From assembly GCF_004310295.1 (NCBI RefSeq), contig NZ_SISB01000001.1, positions 219,867-283,866 on the forward strand: a stretch of DNA of 64,000 nt. The letters are read 5' to 3'. The notes beneath the pieces were generated by a model. It saw only the letters and a list, made by a program, of their open reading frames with translations. It was not told where the DNA came from and ran no database searches. A program made the position numbers and the translations under genes. Positions 44,546 to 56,446 of the stretch are shown piece by piece; positions within the stretch are counted from its first letter, which is position 1, and each line of letters opens with the position of its first letter. Source of the DNA: Pseudomonas sp. BGI-2. GTDB lineage: Bacteria > Pseudomonadota > Gammaproteobacteria > Pseudomonadales > Pseudomonadaceae.

Positions 44546-44625
44546 GGATACGTGATACGGCTGGCGAGGGACGCGCCGCTAGCGTACAAATTGCGGTTAT
44601 CGACCACCCGGCTCTAAGGCTGACA

Positions 44626-46494
44626 ATGCGACTGGCGTTCCCTACTTTGTTGTTCACTGCCGTGGCCCTGCTATTAAGTGCCGCTGGTGTGAATGCAGCA
44701 CCGCAACATGCGTTGACCGTGTACGGCGAACCGGCGAAGTATCCCGCCGGCTTCAGTCATTTAACCTACGCCAACCCGCAAGCCCCCAAGGGCGGCACGA
44801 TGCGTCGCTCGGCCATCGAAATCGGTCATTTCGACCATATCTTGCCGTACATCGACAAGGGCATTGGCGTCACGCAAATCGACGGTTTGCTCTACTCTCC
44901 TCTGGCCCAGCGTTCGCTGGATGAACCCTACACCGTGTACGGCCTGGTGGCGCAAAAGATGGAACGCTCGGACGACGGCATGTCCCTGCGCTTCTATTTG
45001 AACCCGAAGGCGCGTTTCGCCGACGGCACACCGATCACCGCCCAAGACGTGCGCTACACCTTCGACCTGCTGATGACCCAGGGCAGCCTGCGCTATCGCA
45101 CCCAGTTCGCCGACGTCAAAGACGTCGAAGTCGAAGCGCCCCTGACGGTTCGGTTCGACTTTAAAAGCAACGAAAACCGCACCCTGCCCCTCGACATTGC
45201 CACCTTGCCGGTCTTTCCGGAGCACTGGTGGAAGACTCGCGACTTCGCCAATGGCGGTGGTTACGAGGCGCCACTGGGTAGCGGTCCTTACAAGGTAGGA
45301 AAGGTCGATTCCGGTCGCAGCATCACCTTCGAGCGCAACGCCGCCTGGTGGGGCAAGGATTTACCGGTCAGCCGCGGCCTCTACAACTTCGATCGCTTCA
45401 GCATCGAGTACTTCGGCGATACCGACGTCGCGCGCCAAGTCCTGCGTGGCGGCGCCTACGACTACAACCGCGAATTCTCCGCGACCGGCTATTCCATCGG
45501 CTACGAGAGCCCGGCCCTAAGCGACGGTCGCCTGCAAAAAGCGCATCTGGCAACGCAAGCACCGCAATCGGCCCAGGGTTTTGTCTTCAATCTGCAAAAC
45601 CCGATATTCCAGGACCGCCGAGTGCGCCAGGCCCTGGCGATGCTGTGGGATTTCGAGTGGAGCAATCGGCAGATGATGCGAGACATGTACATCCGCCAGC
45701 AGAGTTTCTTTTCCAACACCGACCTCGCCGCCCGCCAACTGCCGGATGCGGGCGAGCTGGCCATCCTCGAACCGCTGCGCGGGCAGATTCCCGACGAGGT
45801 GTTCACCAAAGTCTTCGAAGCGCCGAAAACCGATGGCAGCGGCTTGATTCGCGACAAACAGCTGCAAGCGCTGGACCTGCTTGAGCAGGCGGGCTGGAAA
45901 CCCGATGGCGATCAGCTGGTCAACGCTGAAGGCACGCCGCTGAGTTTCACCTTTCTGGTCAGCCAGAACGGCATGGACCGATTGCTGCTGCCGTATAAGC
46001 GCACCTTGAAGCAGATCGGCATCGACCTGAACATTCGCCGCATCGACTCGTCCCAGTACGTGAATCGCCTGATGAGCCGTGACTACGACATGATCGTCAC
46101 CGGCTACCCGGTCACCACTTCACCGGGTGGCGAGCTACTCAACTACTTTGGCTCGATCTCGGCCAACGACCCCGGCGCCAATAACTACATGGTGCTGAAG
46201 AACCCGGCGGTCGACACCCTGATCAACGGGCTGGTCCGCGCCAACACCCAACCGGAAATGCTGCGTTACGCCCACGCGCTGGACCGGGTGCTGCAATGGA
46301 ACTACTACTGGATTCCCAACTATTACCCGCCGGGCACTTCGACGGTGTGGTGGAACCGGTTCGGCATGCCCAACGAGCAGGCCAGTAACGACGAAGCCAT
46401 TGAGAGCTGGTGGGAAGTGAGCGCCACGCCGCTGACCAACCAGCAGATGACTGCCGAGAAAATCCGCCGTGGCACACCCGGAGGGCCGCATTGA
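44626..46494 (+). CDS. yejA: peptide ABC transporter substrate-binding protein (YejA/NppA-like)
   Basis: A 622-residue periplasmic solute-binding protein of the SBP_bac_5 family. Signal peptide at about 1-24 ([20 protein letters not shown], cleavage after VNA). The mature start [20 protein letters not shown] and [15 protein letters not shown] are typical of YejA-type proteins, which bind small peptides and import peptide-nucleotide antibiotics such as microcin C. P. aeruginosa Npp has two such binding proteins; only one is present next to the permeases here. The TAAGG site precedes the ATG at 44626. The stop overlaps the yejB start. Confidence 0.9.
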   Translation: MRLAFPTLLFTAVALLLSAAGVNAAPQHALTVYGEPAKYPAGFSHLTYANPQAPKGGTMRRSAIEIGHFDHILPYIDKGIGVTQIDGLLYSPLAQRSLDEPYTVYGLVAQKMERSDDGMSLRFYLNPKARFADGTPITAQDVRYTFDLLMTQGSLRYRTQFADVKDVEVEAPLTVRFDFKSNENRTLPLDIATLPVFPEHWWKTRDFANGGGYEAPLGSGPYKVGKVDSGRSITFERNAAWWGKDLPVSRGLYNFDRFSIEYFGDTDVARQVLRGGAYDYNREFSATGYSIGYESPALSDGRLQKAHLATQAPQSAQGFVFNLQNPIFQDRRVRQALAMLWDFEWSNRQMMRDMYIRQQSFFSNTDLAARQLPDAGELAILEPLRGQIPDEVFTKVFEAPKTDGSGLIRDKQLQALDLLEQAGWKPDGDQLVNAEGTPLSFTFLVSQNGMDRLLLPYKRTLKQIGIDLNIRRIDSSQYVNRLMSRDYDMIVTGYPVTTSPGGELLNYFGSISANDPGANNYMVLKNPAVDTLINGLVRANTQPEMLRYAHALDRVLQWNYYWIPNYYPPGTSTVWWNRFGMPNEQASNDEAIESWWEVSATPLTNQQMTAEKIRRGTPGGPH

Positions 46495-47555
46495 TGTGGG
46501 CTTATATACTGCGGCGTCTGCTGCTGATCATCCCGACGCTGGTGATCATTCTTCTGGTCAACTTCATCATCGTCCAGGCCGCGCCGGGCGGTCCGGTGGA
46601 ACAGGCCATCGCTCACTTGCAAGGTATCGGCGGCGCGAGTGTCGGCGGCGGCTCCGGTGAAACCCTGTCTGGCACCTCCCGGGCCAGTCGCGGCCTCGAC
46701 CCGCAATTGATAAAGGACATCGAAAAGCAATACGGCTTCGACAAGCCCGCGCACGAACGTCTGTGGCTGATGCTCACCAGCTACGCGCGCCTGGACTTCG
46801 GCAAGAGCTTTTTCCGCGGTGCGACCGTCACCGACCTGATCCTGGAAAAAATGCCGGTGACCATTTCCCTCGGGCTCTGGGCGACGCTGATCACATACCT
46901 GGTTTCGATCCCGCTGGGCATCCGCAAGGCCGTTCATCATGGCAGCCATTTCGATATCTGGAGCAGCACCGCGATCATCATCGGTTACGCGATGCCGGCG
47001 TTCCTGTTCGCGATGTTCCTGATCGTGGTCTTTGCCGGCGGCACCTCGCTGAACTGGTTCCCGGTGCGCGGGCTGGTCTCGGACAACTTCGAATCGCTAT
47101 CGACCGTGGGCAAGATCGCCGACTACTTCTGGCACCTCGTGCTGCCGGTGACGGCGCTGGTGATCGGCGGTTTCGCCACCCTGACGATTCTCACCAAGAA
47201 CTCGTTCCTCAATGAGATCACGCGCCAGTACGTGGTCACTGCACGGGCCAAAGGCTTGAGCGAACGACGCGTGCTTTACGGTCACGTGTTTCGCAATGCG
47301 ATGCTGCTGGTGGTGTCCGGGATTCCCCAGGCGTTCATCAGCGTATTCTTCGCCGGCTCGCTGCTGATCGAGGTGATTTTCTCCCTCGATGGCCTTGGGC
47401 GCATGAGTTATGAGGCCGCCGTGTCGCGGGACTACCCGGTGGTGTTCGGCTCGCTGTTTATCTTCACGCTGTTCGGACTGCTGATAAAACTGATCGGTGA
47501 CCTCTGCTACACCTTGGTTGACCCGCGTATCGACTTCGCCGCGAGGAATGCCTGA
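46494..47555 (+). CDS. yejB: peptide ABC transporter permease (YejB-like)
   Basis: A 353-residue inner-membrane permease of the DppB/OppB class with six helices: [20 protein letters not shown] at the N-terminus, a long periplasmic loop with [11 protein letters not shown], and the EAA loop near [20 protein letters not shown]. Translationally coupled to yejA (TGATG) and yejE (TGATG). Confidence 0.93.
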   Translation: MWAYILRRLLLIIPTLVIILLVNFIIVQAAPGGPVEQAIAHLQGIGGASVGGGSGETLSGTSRASRGLDPQLIKDIEKQYGFDKPAHERLWLMLTSYARLDFGKSFFRGATVTDLILEKMPVTISLGLWATLITYLVSIPLGIRKAVHHGSHFDIWSSTAIIIGYAMPAFLFAMFLIVVFAGGTSLNWFPVRGLVSDNFESLSTVGKIADYFWHLVLPVTALVIGGFATLTILTKNSFLNEITRQYVVTARAKGLSERRVLYGHVFRNAMLLVVSGIPQAFISVFFAGSLLIEVIFSLDGLGRMSYEAAVSRDYPVVFGSLFIFTLFGLLIKLIGDLCYTLVDPRIDFAARNA

Positions 47556-48577
47556 TGTTCAAGCTCTCTCCGTTAGGCCGTCGCCGCTTTGAGCGTTTCA
47601 AGAAAAACCGCCGGGGCTGGTGGTCGCTGTGGTTGTTCATTGGCCTGTTTCTGCTGACGTTGGGCGGCGAGTTGATCGCCAACGACAAACCACTGATGGT
47701 CAGTTATCAGGGCCAATGGTACTTCCCGGTGTTCAAACGTCACACCGAGCAGGAGTTCGGCGGGCAACTGCCGTTTCAAGCCGACTATCGCAGCGACTAC
47801 GTGCAGAAGCTGATTAACAAGGACGGCGGCTGGATGCTGTTCCCGCCGATCCCGTTCAGCGATGACACGCCCAACTATGAACTCAATAAACCGGCGCCGA
47901 GCCCTCCCTCAAGTGTTAACTGGCTGGGCACCGACGATCAGTCCCGGGACGTCATGGCCCGGGTGATTTTCGGTGCGCGGGTGTCGATCCTGTTTGCGTT
48001 GATGCTGACCTTTGTCAGTGCGTTGATCGGGATCGCCGCCGGGGCGCTGCAAGGCTATTACGGCGGCTGGGTCGACCTGATCGGTCAACGTTTGCTGGAG
48101 GTCTGGTCCGGGCTCCCGGTGCTGTACCTGTTGATCATTCTGTCGGGTTTTGTCGAGCCGAATTTCTGGTGGCTGCTGGGGATCATGGCGCTGTTTTCCT
48201 GGTTGGCGCTGGTCGACGTGGTGCGCGCCGAGTTCCTGCGTGGGCGCAACCTGGAATACGTCAAGGCCGCCCGTGCGCTGGGTCTCACGGATCGAAAAGT
48301 GATTGTCCGGCATATCCTGCCCAACGCTATGAACGCGACCTTGAGCTACCTGCCGTTCATTCTCACCGGGGCCATCTCCACCCTGACGGCCCTGGATTTC
48401 CTCGGCTTCGGCATGCCAGCTGGCAGCGCATCGCTGGGCGAGTTGATCGGGCAAGGCAAGCAGAACCTGCAAGCGCCGTGGCTGGGGTTGACCGCGTTTT
48501 TCACCCTGGCGCTGATTCTTTCCTTATTGGTGTTTATCGGCGAGGCGTTGCGCGATGCCTTCGACCCTCGGTCTTGA
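47555..48577 (+). CDS. yejE: peptide ABC transporter permease (YejE-like)
   Basis: A 340-residue permease of the DppC class: an N-terminal cytoplasmic stretch FKLSPLGRRRFERFKKNRRG before the first helix, a periplasmic domain, the SSVNWLGTDDQSRDVMARVI motif typical of DppC/OppC proteins, and the EAA loop at VKAARALGLTDRKVIVRHIL. It pairs with YejB to form the channel. YejF follows after 27 nt. Confidence 0.93.
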   Translation: MFKLSPLGRRRFERFKKNRRGWWSLWLFIGLFLLTLGGELIANDKPLMVSYQGQWYFPVFKRHTEQEFGGQLPFQADYRSDYVQKLINKDGGWMLFPPIPFSDDTPNYELNKPAPSPPSSVNWLGTDDQSRDVMARVIFGARVSILFALMLTFVSALIGIAAGALQGYYGGWVDLIGQRLLEVWSGLPVLYLLIILSGFVEPNFWWLLGIMALFSWLALVDVVRAEFLRGRNLEYVKAARALGLTDRKVIVRHILPNAMNATLSYLPFILTGAISTLTALDFLGFGMPAGSASLGELIGQGKQNLQAPWLGLTAFFTLALILSLLVFIGEALRDAFDPRS

Positions 48578-48604
48578 ACCCCGATCCTGACGCGGAATGT
48601 TGAT

Positions 48605-50179
48605 ATGAGTAACAACCTGATCGAAATCCGTGACCTCAGCGTGGCCTTCAATGGCCAGACGGTGGTACGCAACCTGTGCCTGGACATCCGTCCCGGCGAA
48701 TGCCTGGCGTTGGTGGGTGAATCGGGCTCCGGCAAATCGGTGACGGCGCACTCGATCCTGCAATTGCTGCCCGAGATAGGTACCCAAACCACTGGCAGCA
48801 TTCGCTATCGCGGCAAGGAGCTGCTCGGCGCCTCGCCCCAGGTGTTGCGTGAGTTACGCGGCAACCGGATCGCGATGATCTTTCAGGAACCGATGACCTC
48901 GCTCAATCCGTTGCACAGCATCGAAAAGCAGATCGGCGAAACCCTGCTGGTGCATAAGGGCCTGACGGGCAAAATGGCCCAAGCGCGGATTCTGGAGTTG
49001 CTGCAACTGGTGGGTATCCAGAAACCCAAAGAGCGGCTCAAGGCCTATCCCCATCAACTGTCCGGTGGCCAGCGGCAACGGGTGATGATCGCCATGGCCC
49101 TGGCCTGCGAGCCGCAGTTGCTGATCGCCGATGAACCCACCACGGCGCTGGACGTGACGGTGCAGCGCAAAATCCTGATTCTGCTCAAGTCCCTGCAACA
49201 GCGGCTCGGCATGTCGCTGCTGTTGATCAGCCACGACCTCAATCTGGTGCGCAGCATCGCCCAGCGCGTGTGCGTGATGAAGGCTGGGGAAATCGTCGAA
49301 GAGGCCACGTGCGAGACGATCTTCACCGAGCCGAAACACCCCTACAGTTGCGTGCTGCTGAACGCCGAACCGGAAGGCGAAGCCCTGCCCCGGGACGAAC
49401 GCGAGAACGTGCTGGAAGTGGACAATTTGAGCGTGCAGTTTGCCCTCAGTGGCGGGTTGTTCCAGCGCAAGACTTACTTGAAAGCGGTGGACGGCATCAG
49501 CCTCAACATTCAGCGCGGTAAAACCCTGGGTATCGTTGGCGAGTCCGGCTCGGGCAAGTCGACCCTGGGCCAGGCGATCCTGCGCTTGCTCGATTCAGAA
49601 GGCAGCATTCGCTTTCAGGGCGAGGCGCTGGACGGCCTGACGCAAAAGCAGCTGCGGCCATGGCGCAAGAAGATGCAGGTGGTGTTCCAGGATACCTTCG
49701 GCAGCCTCAGCCCGCGAATGTCCGTGGCGCAGATCATCAGCGAAGGGCTTGAAGTGCATAGCCAGTTGACGGCTGAAGAATGCAAAGCCGAAGTGATTCG
49801 GGCATTGGTGGAAGTCGGACTTGATCCGCAAAGCCGTCATCGCTACCCGCACGAGTTTTCCGGCGGCCAACGCCAACGCATCGCCATCGCCCGGGCGCTG
49901 GTGCTGAAACCGGCACTGATCCTGCTGGACGAACCGACCTCGGCGCTGGATCGCACGGTGCAAAAACAAGTGGTCGCCCTGCTCCGCCAGCTTCAGGAAA
50001 AACATGGCCTGACCTACCTGTTCATTAGCCATGACCTGGCGGTGGTGCGCGCCCTGGCCCACGACATGATCGTGATCAAGGACGGCAAAGTGGTGGAAAG
50101 CGGCGCCAGCCATGACGTGTTCGATTCGCCGCAGCATCCGTATACCAAAGAGCTGTTGGCTGCGGCGCATCCGCGGTAG
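48605..50179 (+). CDS. yejF: peptide ABC transporter ATPase with two nucleotide-binding domains (YejF-like)
   Basis: A 524-residue tandem ATPase. NBD1 (about 1-260): Walker [11 protein letters not shown], signature [12 protein letters not shown], Walker [13 protein letters not shown], switch His in [13 protein letters not shown]2 (about 275-524): [44 protein letters not shown]. Each half ends with the HPYS/HPYT segment of the oligopeptide-binding ATPase C-terminal domain. It energises YejBE. Last gene of the operon; a REPIN follows. Confidence 0.94.
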   Translation: MSNNLIEIRDLSVAFNGQTVVRNLCLDIRPGECLALVGESGSGKSVTAHSILQLLPEIGTQTTGSIRYRGKELLGASPQVLRELRGNRIAMIFQEPMTSLNPLHSIEKQIGETLLVHKGLTGKMAQARILELLQLVGIQKPKERLKAYPHQLSGGQRQRVMIAMALACEPQLLIADEPTTALDVTVQRKILILLKSLQQRLGMSLLLISHDLNLVRSIAQRVCVMKAGEIVEEATCETIFTEPKHPYSCVLLNAEPEGEALPRDERENVLEVDNLSVQFALSGGLFQRKTYLKAVDGISLNIQRGKTLGIVGESGSGKSTLGQAILRLLDSEGSIRFQGEALDGLTQKQLRPWRKKMQVVFQDTFGSLSPRMSVAQIISEGLEVHSQLTAEECKAEVIRALVEVGLDPQSRHRYPHEFSGGQRQRIAIARALVLKPALILLDEPTSALDRTVQKQVVALLRQLQEKHGLTYLFISHDLAVVRALAHDMIVIKDGKVVESGASHDVFDSPQHPYTKELLAAAHPR

Positions 50180-50213
50180 GCATAATCTGCGTCGTGCAAT
50201 ATGACCGCGTCGC

Positions 50214-50315
50214 GGCCTTCGCGGGCAAGCCTCGCTCCTACAGGTTTTGTGGTTACCGTTGAATGTGTGGCTCGACACAAACCCTGTAGGAGCGAGGCTT
50301 GCCCGCGAAGAGGCC
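50214..50315. repeat. REPIN (CGGGCAAGCCTCGCTCC class)
   Basis: Left REP CTTCGCGGGCAAGCCTCGCT and its inverse AGCGAGGCTTGCCCGCGAAG about 45 bp apart, between yejF and the sigma-54 regulator. The same class recurs at 51798 and 61677. Confidence 0.85.
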
Positions 50316-50348
50316 CGCCAAGACAACACATATTCTGGACATGCCCCT

Positions 50349-51764
50349 ATGAACACCACCGAAAGCCTCAAGGACTACCAGCGCGTTCGCCTGCTGGCGA
50401 TCCGTTCGTTGTTCGAGATCATCGAGCAGTCCAGCGAGGGCACGGTGATTGTTGACCGCGATGCGAACATCGTCTGGATGAACGAGCGCTATGCCCGGCG
50501 ATTCGGCCTGGAGTCAGCCGAAGTGGCCATCGGCAAGGCCTGCGAAAGCGTGATCCCGGGCAGCCTGTTACGCGAAGTCGTGCGCACGGGCCGGCCGATC
50601 CTGCTGGACATGCAAGACACACCCAAAGAACCGCTGGTGGTGATGCGCCTGCCAATCCACGACGATGCGGGTGCCGTAATCGGCGCCATTGGTTTTGCGC
50701 TGTTCGACGAATTGCACAGCCTGTCGCCAATGCTTAAACGCTACCTGAGCATGCAGGAAGAACTGGCCTCGACCCGCTCGTTGCTGCGGGCGCGGCAGAC
50801 CAAGTACAACTTCGCCCACTTCATCGGGACCAGCGCCGCCAGCCTGGAAGTCAAACGCCGCGCCCGGCGCAGTGCCAGTGCCGAGTCACCGGTGCTGTTG
50901 CTCGGCGAAACCGGCACCGGCAAGGAGTTGCTGGCCCAGGCGATCCACGGCGCTTCGCCGCGCGCACACAAAGCGTTCGTCAGCATCAACAGCGCGGCGA
51001 TTCCCGAGGCGTTGCTGGAAGCCGAATTCTTCGGCACCGCGCCCGGCGCGTTTACCGGCGCTGATCGCAAGGGCCGGGCTGGCAAGTTGCAGATCGCTCA
51101 GGGCGGCACGCTGTTTCTCGATGAAATCGGCGACATGCCGCTGCCGCTGCAAAGCAAGTTGCTGCGCGTGTTGCAGGAAAAGGAGTTCGAGCCGGTAGGT
51201 TCCAATGAAGTGATCCAGAGCGATGTGCGGGTGATCGCGGCCACCTCCACGGATCTGGACGCGGCGATCAAGCGCGGCGAATTTCGCGCCGATTTGTATT
51301 ACCGACTCAACGTCCTGCCCATCAACGTGCCGCCCCTGCGCGATCGTCTCGACGACTTGCCGGCGCTCAGTGAAGCAATCCTTGAGGAACTGCGCAGTCA
51401 GCATGAGCTGAACACCGAAGCCTTGGAGCTGCTGGGGCAGCACGCCTGGCCGGGGAATATCCGCGAACTGCGCAATGTACTGGAACGCGCGGCGCTGCTC
51501 AGTGATGACCTGGTGTTGAATGCAGGAGAAATCCGCGCGGCGATTGGTACATTTACGCCGGTGGAGCGTGTGGCGCCGAGGGTGATCGAGGCGGTTGCGC
51601 ATGAGACGTTCAGTGAGGCGCGGGAACGGTTTGACCGACAGTTGATTGAATCGGCCCTGGCGCAATGCGGGGGCAAGGTGATTGAAGCGGCGGCGCGGTT
51701 GGGGCTGGGGCGGTCTACTTTGTATAAGAAGATGGTGGCGTTGGGGATTGTTGAGTCTCCATAA
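50349..51764 (+). CDS. sigma-54-dependent activator (PAS-AAA-HTH), likely regulator of 3-hydroxybutyrate genes
   Basis: A 471-residue bacterial enhancer-binding protein. A PAS domain (about 18-120; FEIIEQSSEGTVIVDRDANI) is the sensor and no receiver domain is present. The AAA+ domain (about 155-385) has Walker A GETGTGKELLAQAIHG, the sigma-54 contact loop GAFTGADRKG, Walker B GGTLFLDEIGDMPLPLQ and RADLYYRLNVLPI. A Fis-type HTH (ALAQCGGKVIEAAARLGLGR) ends it. It sits next to a -24/-12 promoter and two inverted repeats upstream of the hydroxybutyrate permease, its likely targets. The first repeat overlaps its own 3' end. Confidence 0.9.
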   Translation: MNTTESLKDYQRVRLLAIRSLFEIIEQSSEGTVIVDRDANIVWMNERYARRFGLESAEVAIGKACESVIPGSLLREVVRTGRPILLDMQDTPKEPLVVMRLPIHDDAGAVIGAIGFALFDELHSLSPMLKRYLSMQEELASTRSLLRARQTKYNFAHFIGTSAASLEVKRRARRSASAESPVLLLGETGTGKELLAQAIHGASPRAHKAFVSINSAAIPEALLEAEFFGTAPGAFTGADRKGRAGKLQIAQGGTLFLDEIGDMPLPLQSKLLRVLQEKEFEPVGSNEVIQSDVRVIAATSTDLDAAIKRGEFRADLYYRLNVLPINVPPLRDRLDDLPALSEAILEELRSQHELNTEALELLGQHAWPGNIRELRNVLERAALLSDDLVLNAGEIRAAIGTFTPVERVAPRVIEAVAHETFSEARERFDRQLIESALAQCGGKVIEAAARLGLGRSTLYKKMVALGIVESP

Positions 51765-51770
51765 AGAGAC
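51755..51770. promoter_or_regulatory. distal activator site (GTCTC-N6-GAGAC)
   Basis: Perfect inverted repeat GTCTC-CATAAA-GAGAC spanning the stop codon of the activator gene, about 219 bp upstream of the -24 element. Distance and symmetry fit an upstream activating sequence. Confidence 0.5.
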
Positions 51771-51797
51771 ATAAATCTCTGTTGGTAGATACGACCT

Positions 51798-51890
51798 CTT
51801 CGCGGGCAAGCCTCGCTCCTACAGGGTTTGCGTCGGGCCGAAATACAGCGGCAACCACAAAACCTGTAGGAGCGAGGCTTGCCCGCGAAG
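51798..51890. repeat. REPIN (CGGGCAAGCCTCGCTCC class)
   Basis: CTTCGCGGGCAAGCCTCGCT on the left and AGCGAGGCTTGCCCGCGAAG on the right, sitting between the distal and proximal activator sites of the hydroxybutyrate promoter. Confidence 0.85.
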
Positions 51891-51910
51891 GCATCCGGAC
51901 AGTCTCAAGA

Positions 51911-51926
51911 GTCCCAAAACAGAGAC
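51911..51926. promoter_or_regulatory. proximal activator site (GTCCC-N6-GAGAC)
   Basis: GTCCC-AAAACA-GAGAC, one mismatch from the distal GTCTC-N6-GAGAC site, 62 bp upstream of the -24 element. Confidence 0.45.
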
Positions 51927-51988
51927 AAATAATTCAAAATTGCCTCTTCTATAAACAAATATCCTTATATTTCAACATGTTGCACGCC

Positions 51989-52004
51989 TGGCACGAATCT
52001 CGCT
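51989..52004 (+). promoter_or_regulatory. sigma-54 promoter of the hydroxybutyrate operon
   Basis: TGGCACG-AATC-TCGCT: the -24 GG and -12 GC dinucleotides have correct 10-bp spacing, and only one base differs from TGGCACG-N4-TTGCT. It lies 57 nt upstream of the GntP permease gene. Confidence 0.82.
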
Positions 52005-52061
52005 AAAGCCCTCTCCCACAAAAGATCCACCCTACAAAAATAACAATCCAGGAGACACACC

Positions 52062-53453
52062 ATGAGTGTGATCATTGCCTTGGCAGCCCTCGCGCTGCTG
52101 ATGCTGGCTGCTTACCGTGGCTACAGCGTTATTCTCTTCGCCCCGATTGCCGCCCTTGGCGCCGTCTTGTTCACCGACCCTTCCGCCGTCGCCCCTGCCT
52201 TCACCGGGGTGTTCATGGAAAAAATGGTCGGCTTCATCAAACTGTATTTCCCGGTGTTCCTGCTCGGTGCAGTGTTCGGCAAGCTGATCGAGCTGTCGGG
52301 CTTTTCGCGCTCCATCGTCGCGGCAGCGATTCGGCTGCTCGGCACCCGTCAAGCCATGCTGGTGATCGTGCTGGTCTGCGCCCTGCTCACTTACGGCGGC
52401 GTGTCGCTGTTTGTGGTGGTGTTTGCGGTCTATCCGTTTGCCGCTGAAATGTTCCGCCAGAGCAACATCCCCAAGCGACTGATCCCGGCCACCATCGCCC
52501 TCGGTGCGTTCTCGTTCACCATGGACGCCCTGCCCGGCACCCCGCAGATCCAGAACATCATCCCCAGCACCTTCTTCAACACCACCGCGTGGGCGGCGCC
52601 GTGGCTGGGTGTGATCGGCGCGATCTTCGTGTTTAGCGCCGGCATGCTGTTTCTCCAGCGCCAACGCAACAAGGCTCAGGCCGCCGGTGAAGGCTATGGC
52701 ACTGATCTACGCAACGAGCCGGAAACCGCGACTGACATCAAACTGCCAAACCCTTGGATCGCCCTGTCGCCGCTGCTGGCCGTCGGCATCATGAACCTGC
52801 TGTTTACCCAGTGGATTCCACAGTGGTACGGCAAGACCCATAGCCTGGCGTTGCCGGGCATGGCCGCGCCGGTGACCACCGAAATCGCCAAGCTCACCGC
52901 GATCTGGGCGGTGCAGGCCGCCCTGCTGGTGGGCATCATCATGGTGCTGGTGTTCGGCCTCCAGGCGATTCGCGGCAAGCTGGCCGAAGGCAGTCGCAGT
53001 GCGGTCGGCGGTTCATTGCTGGCGGCGATGAACACCGCTTCTGAATACGGTTTTGGTGCAGTGATTGCCTCGCTACCGGGCTTCCTGGTGCTGGCCGACT
53101 GGCTCAAGAGCATTCCCAATCCGCTGGTCAACGAAGCGATAACCGTGACCCTGCTGGCCGGCATCACCGGTTCGGCGTCGGGCGGCATGAGCATTGCGCT
53201 GGCGGCCATGGCCAATGACTTCATCGCCGCGGCCCATGCCGCCAACATCCCGCTGGAAGTGCTGCACCGGGTGGCTGCGATGGCCAGTGGCGGCATGGAC
53301 ACCCTGCCGCACAACGGCGCAGTGATTACCTTGCTGGCGGTCACCGGCCTGACCCACCGCGAAGCCTATAAAGACATTTTTTGTATTACGCTGATCAAGA
53401 CCCTGGCGGTCTTTGTGGTGATCGGTACTTTCTACGCCACTGGCATTGTGTGA
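52062..53453 (+). CDS. GntP-family permease, probably for 3-hydroxybutyrate
   Basis: A 463-residue inner-membrane symporter of the GntP family with about 12-14 hydrophobic segments: LAALALLMLAAYRGYSVILF at the start, MEKMVGFIKLYFPVFLLGAV, and TGSASGGMSIALAAM with PHNGAVITLLAVTGLTHREA near the end, both family hallmarks. Co-directional with hbdH (7 nt between genes) and acetoacetyl-CoA synthetase, pointing to 3-hydroxybutyrate or acetoacetate as substrate. The gene is led by GGAG, 9 nt before ATG. Confidence 0.86.
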   Translation: MSVIIALAALALLMLAAYRGYSVILFAPIAALGAVLFTDPSAVAPAFTGVFMEKMVGFIKLYFPVFLLGAVFGKLIELSGFSRSIVAAAIRLLGTRQAMLVIVLVCALLTYGGVSLFVVVFAVYPFAAEMFRQSNIPKRLIPATIALGAFSFTMDALPGTPQIQNIIPSTFFNTTAWAAPWLGVIGAIFVFSAGMLFLQRQRNKAQAAGEGYGTDLRNEPETATDIKLPNPWIALSPLLAVGIMNLLFTQWIPQWYGKTHSLALPGMAAPVTTEIAKLTAIWAVQAALLVGIIMVLVFGLQAIRGKLAEGSRSAVGGSLLAAMNTASEYGFGAVIASLPGFLVLADWLKSIPNPLVNEAITVTLLAGITGSASGGMSIALAAMANDFIAAAHAANIPLEVLHRVAAMASGGMDTLPHNGAVITLLAVTGLTHREAYKDIFCITLIKTLAVFVVIGTFYATGIV

Positions 53454-53460
53454 GGTATTC

Positions 53461-54246
53461 ATGACGACTCTTTCGGGCAAGACTGCACTGGTCACCGGTT
53501 CCACCAGCGGCATTGGCCTGGGGATAGCCCTCAGCCTGGCCAAGGCCGGCGCCAATCTGATTCTCAACGGTTTCGGCGATGCGTCCAAGGTGATTGCCGA
53601 GGTCGAGCAGCTCAGTAAAAAAAGCGGTGGCAAGATCGGCCATCATCCGGCCGACGTCAGCGACCCGGCGCAGATCGCCGACATGATCGCCTACGCCGAG
53701 CGTGAGTTCGGCGGCGTGGACATTCTGGTGAACAACGCCGGCATCCAGCACGTGGCGCCGGTAGAAGATTTTCCCGTGGAGCGCTGGGACTCGATCATCG
53801 CGATCAACCTGTCGTCGGTGTTCCACAGCACCCGTTTGAGCCTGCCGGGCATGCGTGCCAAAGGGTGGGGGCGGATCATCAACATCGCCTCGGTGCATGG
53901 CCAGGTGGGCTCGGTGGGTAAAGCCGCGTACGTCGCGGCCAAGCATGGCGTGATCGGCCTGACCAAGGTAGTCGGGCTGGAAACGGCAACGACGAACGTC
54001 ACCTGCAACGCCATTTGTCCAGGTTGGGTGTTGACGCCGCTGGTGCAGAAGCAGATTGATGATCGCATTGCCATCGGGATCGAGCCGCAACAGGCGCAGC
54101 ATGATTTGCTGGCAGAAAAGCAGCCGTCGCTGGAGTTCGTCACGCCGCCGCAATTGGGTGAGTTGGTGTTGTTCTTGTGCAGTGAAGCCGGTAGCCAAGT
54201 GCGTGGCGCGGCGTGGAACATTGATGGTGGGTGGTTGGCGCAGTAA
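53461..54246 (+). CDS. hbdH: 3-hydroxybutyrate dehydrogenase
   Basis: A 261-residue short-chain dehydrogenase oxidising D-3-hydroxybutyrate to acetoacetate with NAD. NAD-binding TALVTGSTSGIGLGIALSLA, NNAG motif in VDILVNNAGIQHVAPVEDFP, catalytic Ser in IINIASVHGQVGS and Y-x3-K in AAYVAAKHGVIGLT are present. VEDFPVERWDSIIAINLSSV and CNAICPGWVLTPLV match bacterial Hbd enzymes. GAGGT lies 5 nt before the ATG at 53461. Second gene of the sigma-54-driven operon. Confidence 0.94.
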   Translation: MTTLSGKTALVTGSTSGIGLGIALSLAKAGANLILNGFGDASKVIAEVEQLSKKSGGKIGHHPADVSDPAQIADMIAYAEREFGGVDILVNNAGIQHVAPVEDFPVERWDSIIAINLSSVFHSTRLSLPGMRAKGWGRIINIASVHGQVGSVGKAAYVAAKHGVIGLTKVVGLETATTNVTCNAICPGWVLTPLVQKQIDDRIAIGIEPQQAQHDLLAEKQPSLEFVTPPQLGELVLFLCSEAGSQVRGAAWNIDGGWLAQ

Positions 54247-54258
54247 CCCACAGATGAT

Positions 54259-54360
54259 CGTTCCCACGCTCCGCGTGGGAATGCAGCCCAGGACGCTCCG
54301 CGTCCCAAGAGCCGAACGCGGAGCGTCCGTTGAGGCATTCCCACGCGGAGCGTGGGAACG
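54259..54360. repeat. REPIN (GTTCCCACGCTCCGCGTGGGAA class)
   Basis: CGTTCCCACGCTCCGCGTGG and its inverse CCACGCGGAGCGTGGGAACG at the outer ends, with a further GGACGCTCCGCGTCC / GGAGCGTCC pair inside. It lies between hbdH and acetoacetyl-CoA synthetase, within the presumed operon. Confidence 0.85.
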
Positions 54361-54373
54361 AGAGAGGCAAGCC

Positions 54374-56329
<1,956 letters not shown>

Positions 56330-56338
56330 AGAAAATCT

Positions 56339-56434
56339 CCTGTGGGAGCGAGCTTGCTCGCGATAGCGGTAGGTCAGCCAATATTGATGTTGACTGAAAC
56401 ACCGCTATCGCGAGCAAGCTCGCTCCCACAGTGG
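56339..56434. repeat. REPIN (TGTGGGAGCGAGCTTGCTCG class)
   Basis: TGTGGGAGCGAGCTTGCTCG, then CGATAGCGGT, and the inverse ACCGCTATCGCGAGCAAGCT with CGCTCCCACA on the right. Between aacS and the convergent PilU-like gene. Confidence 0.85.
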
Positions 56435-56446
56435 GCCGGCGCGGTG

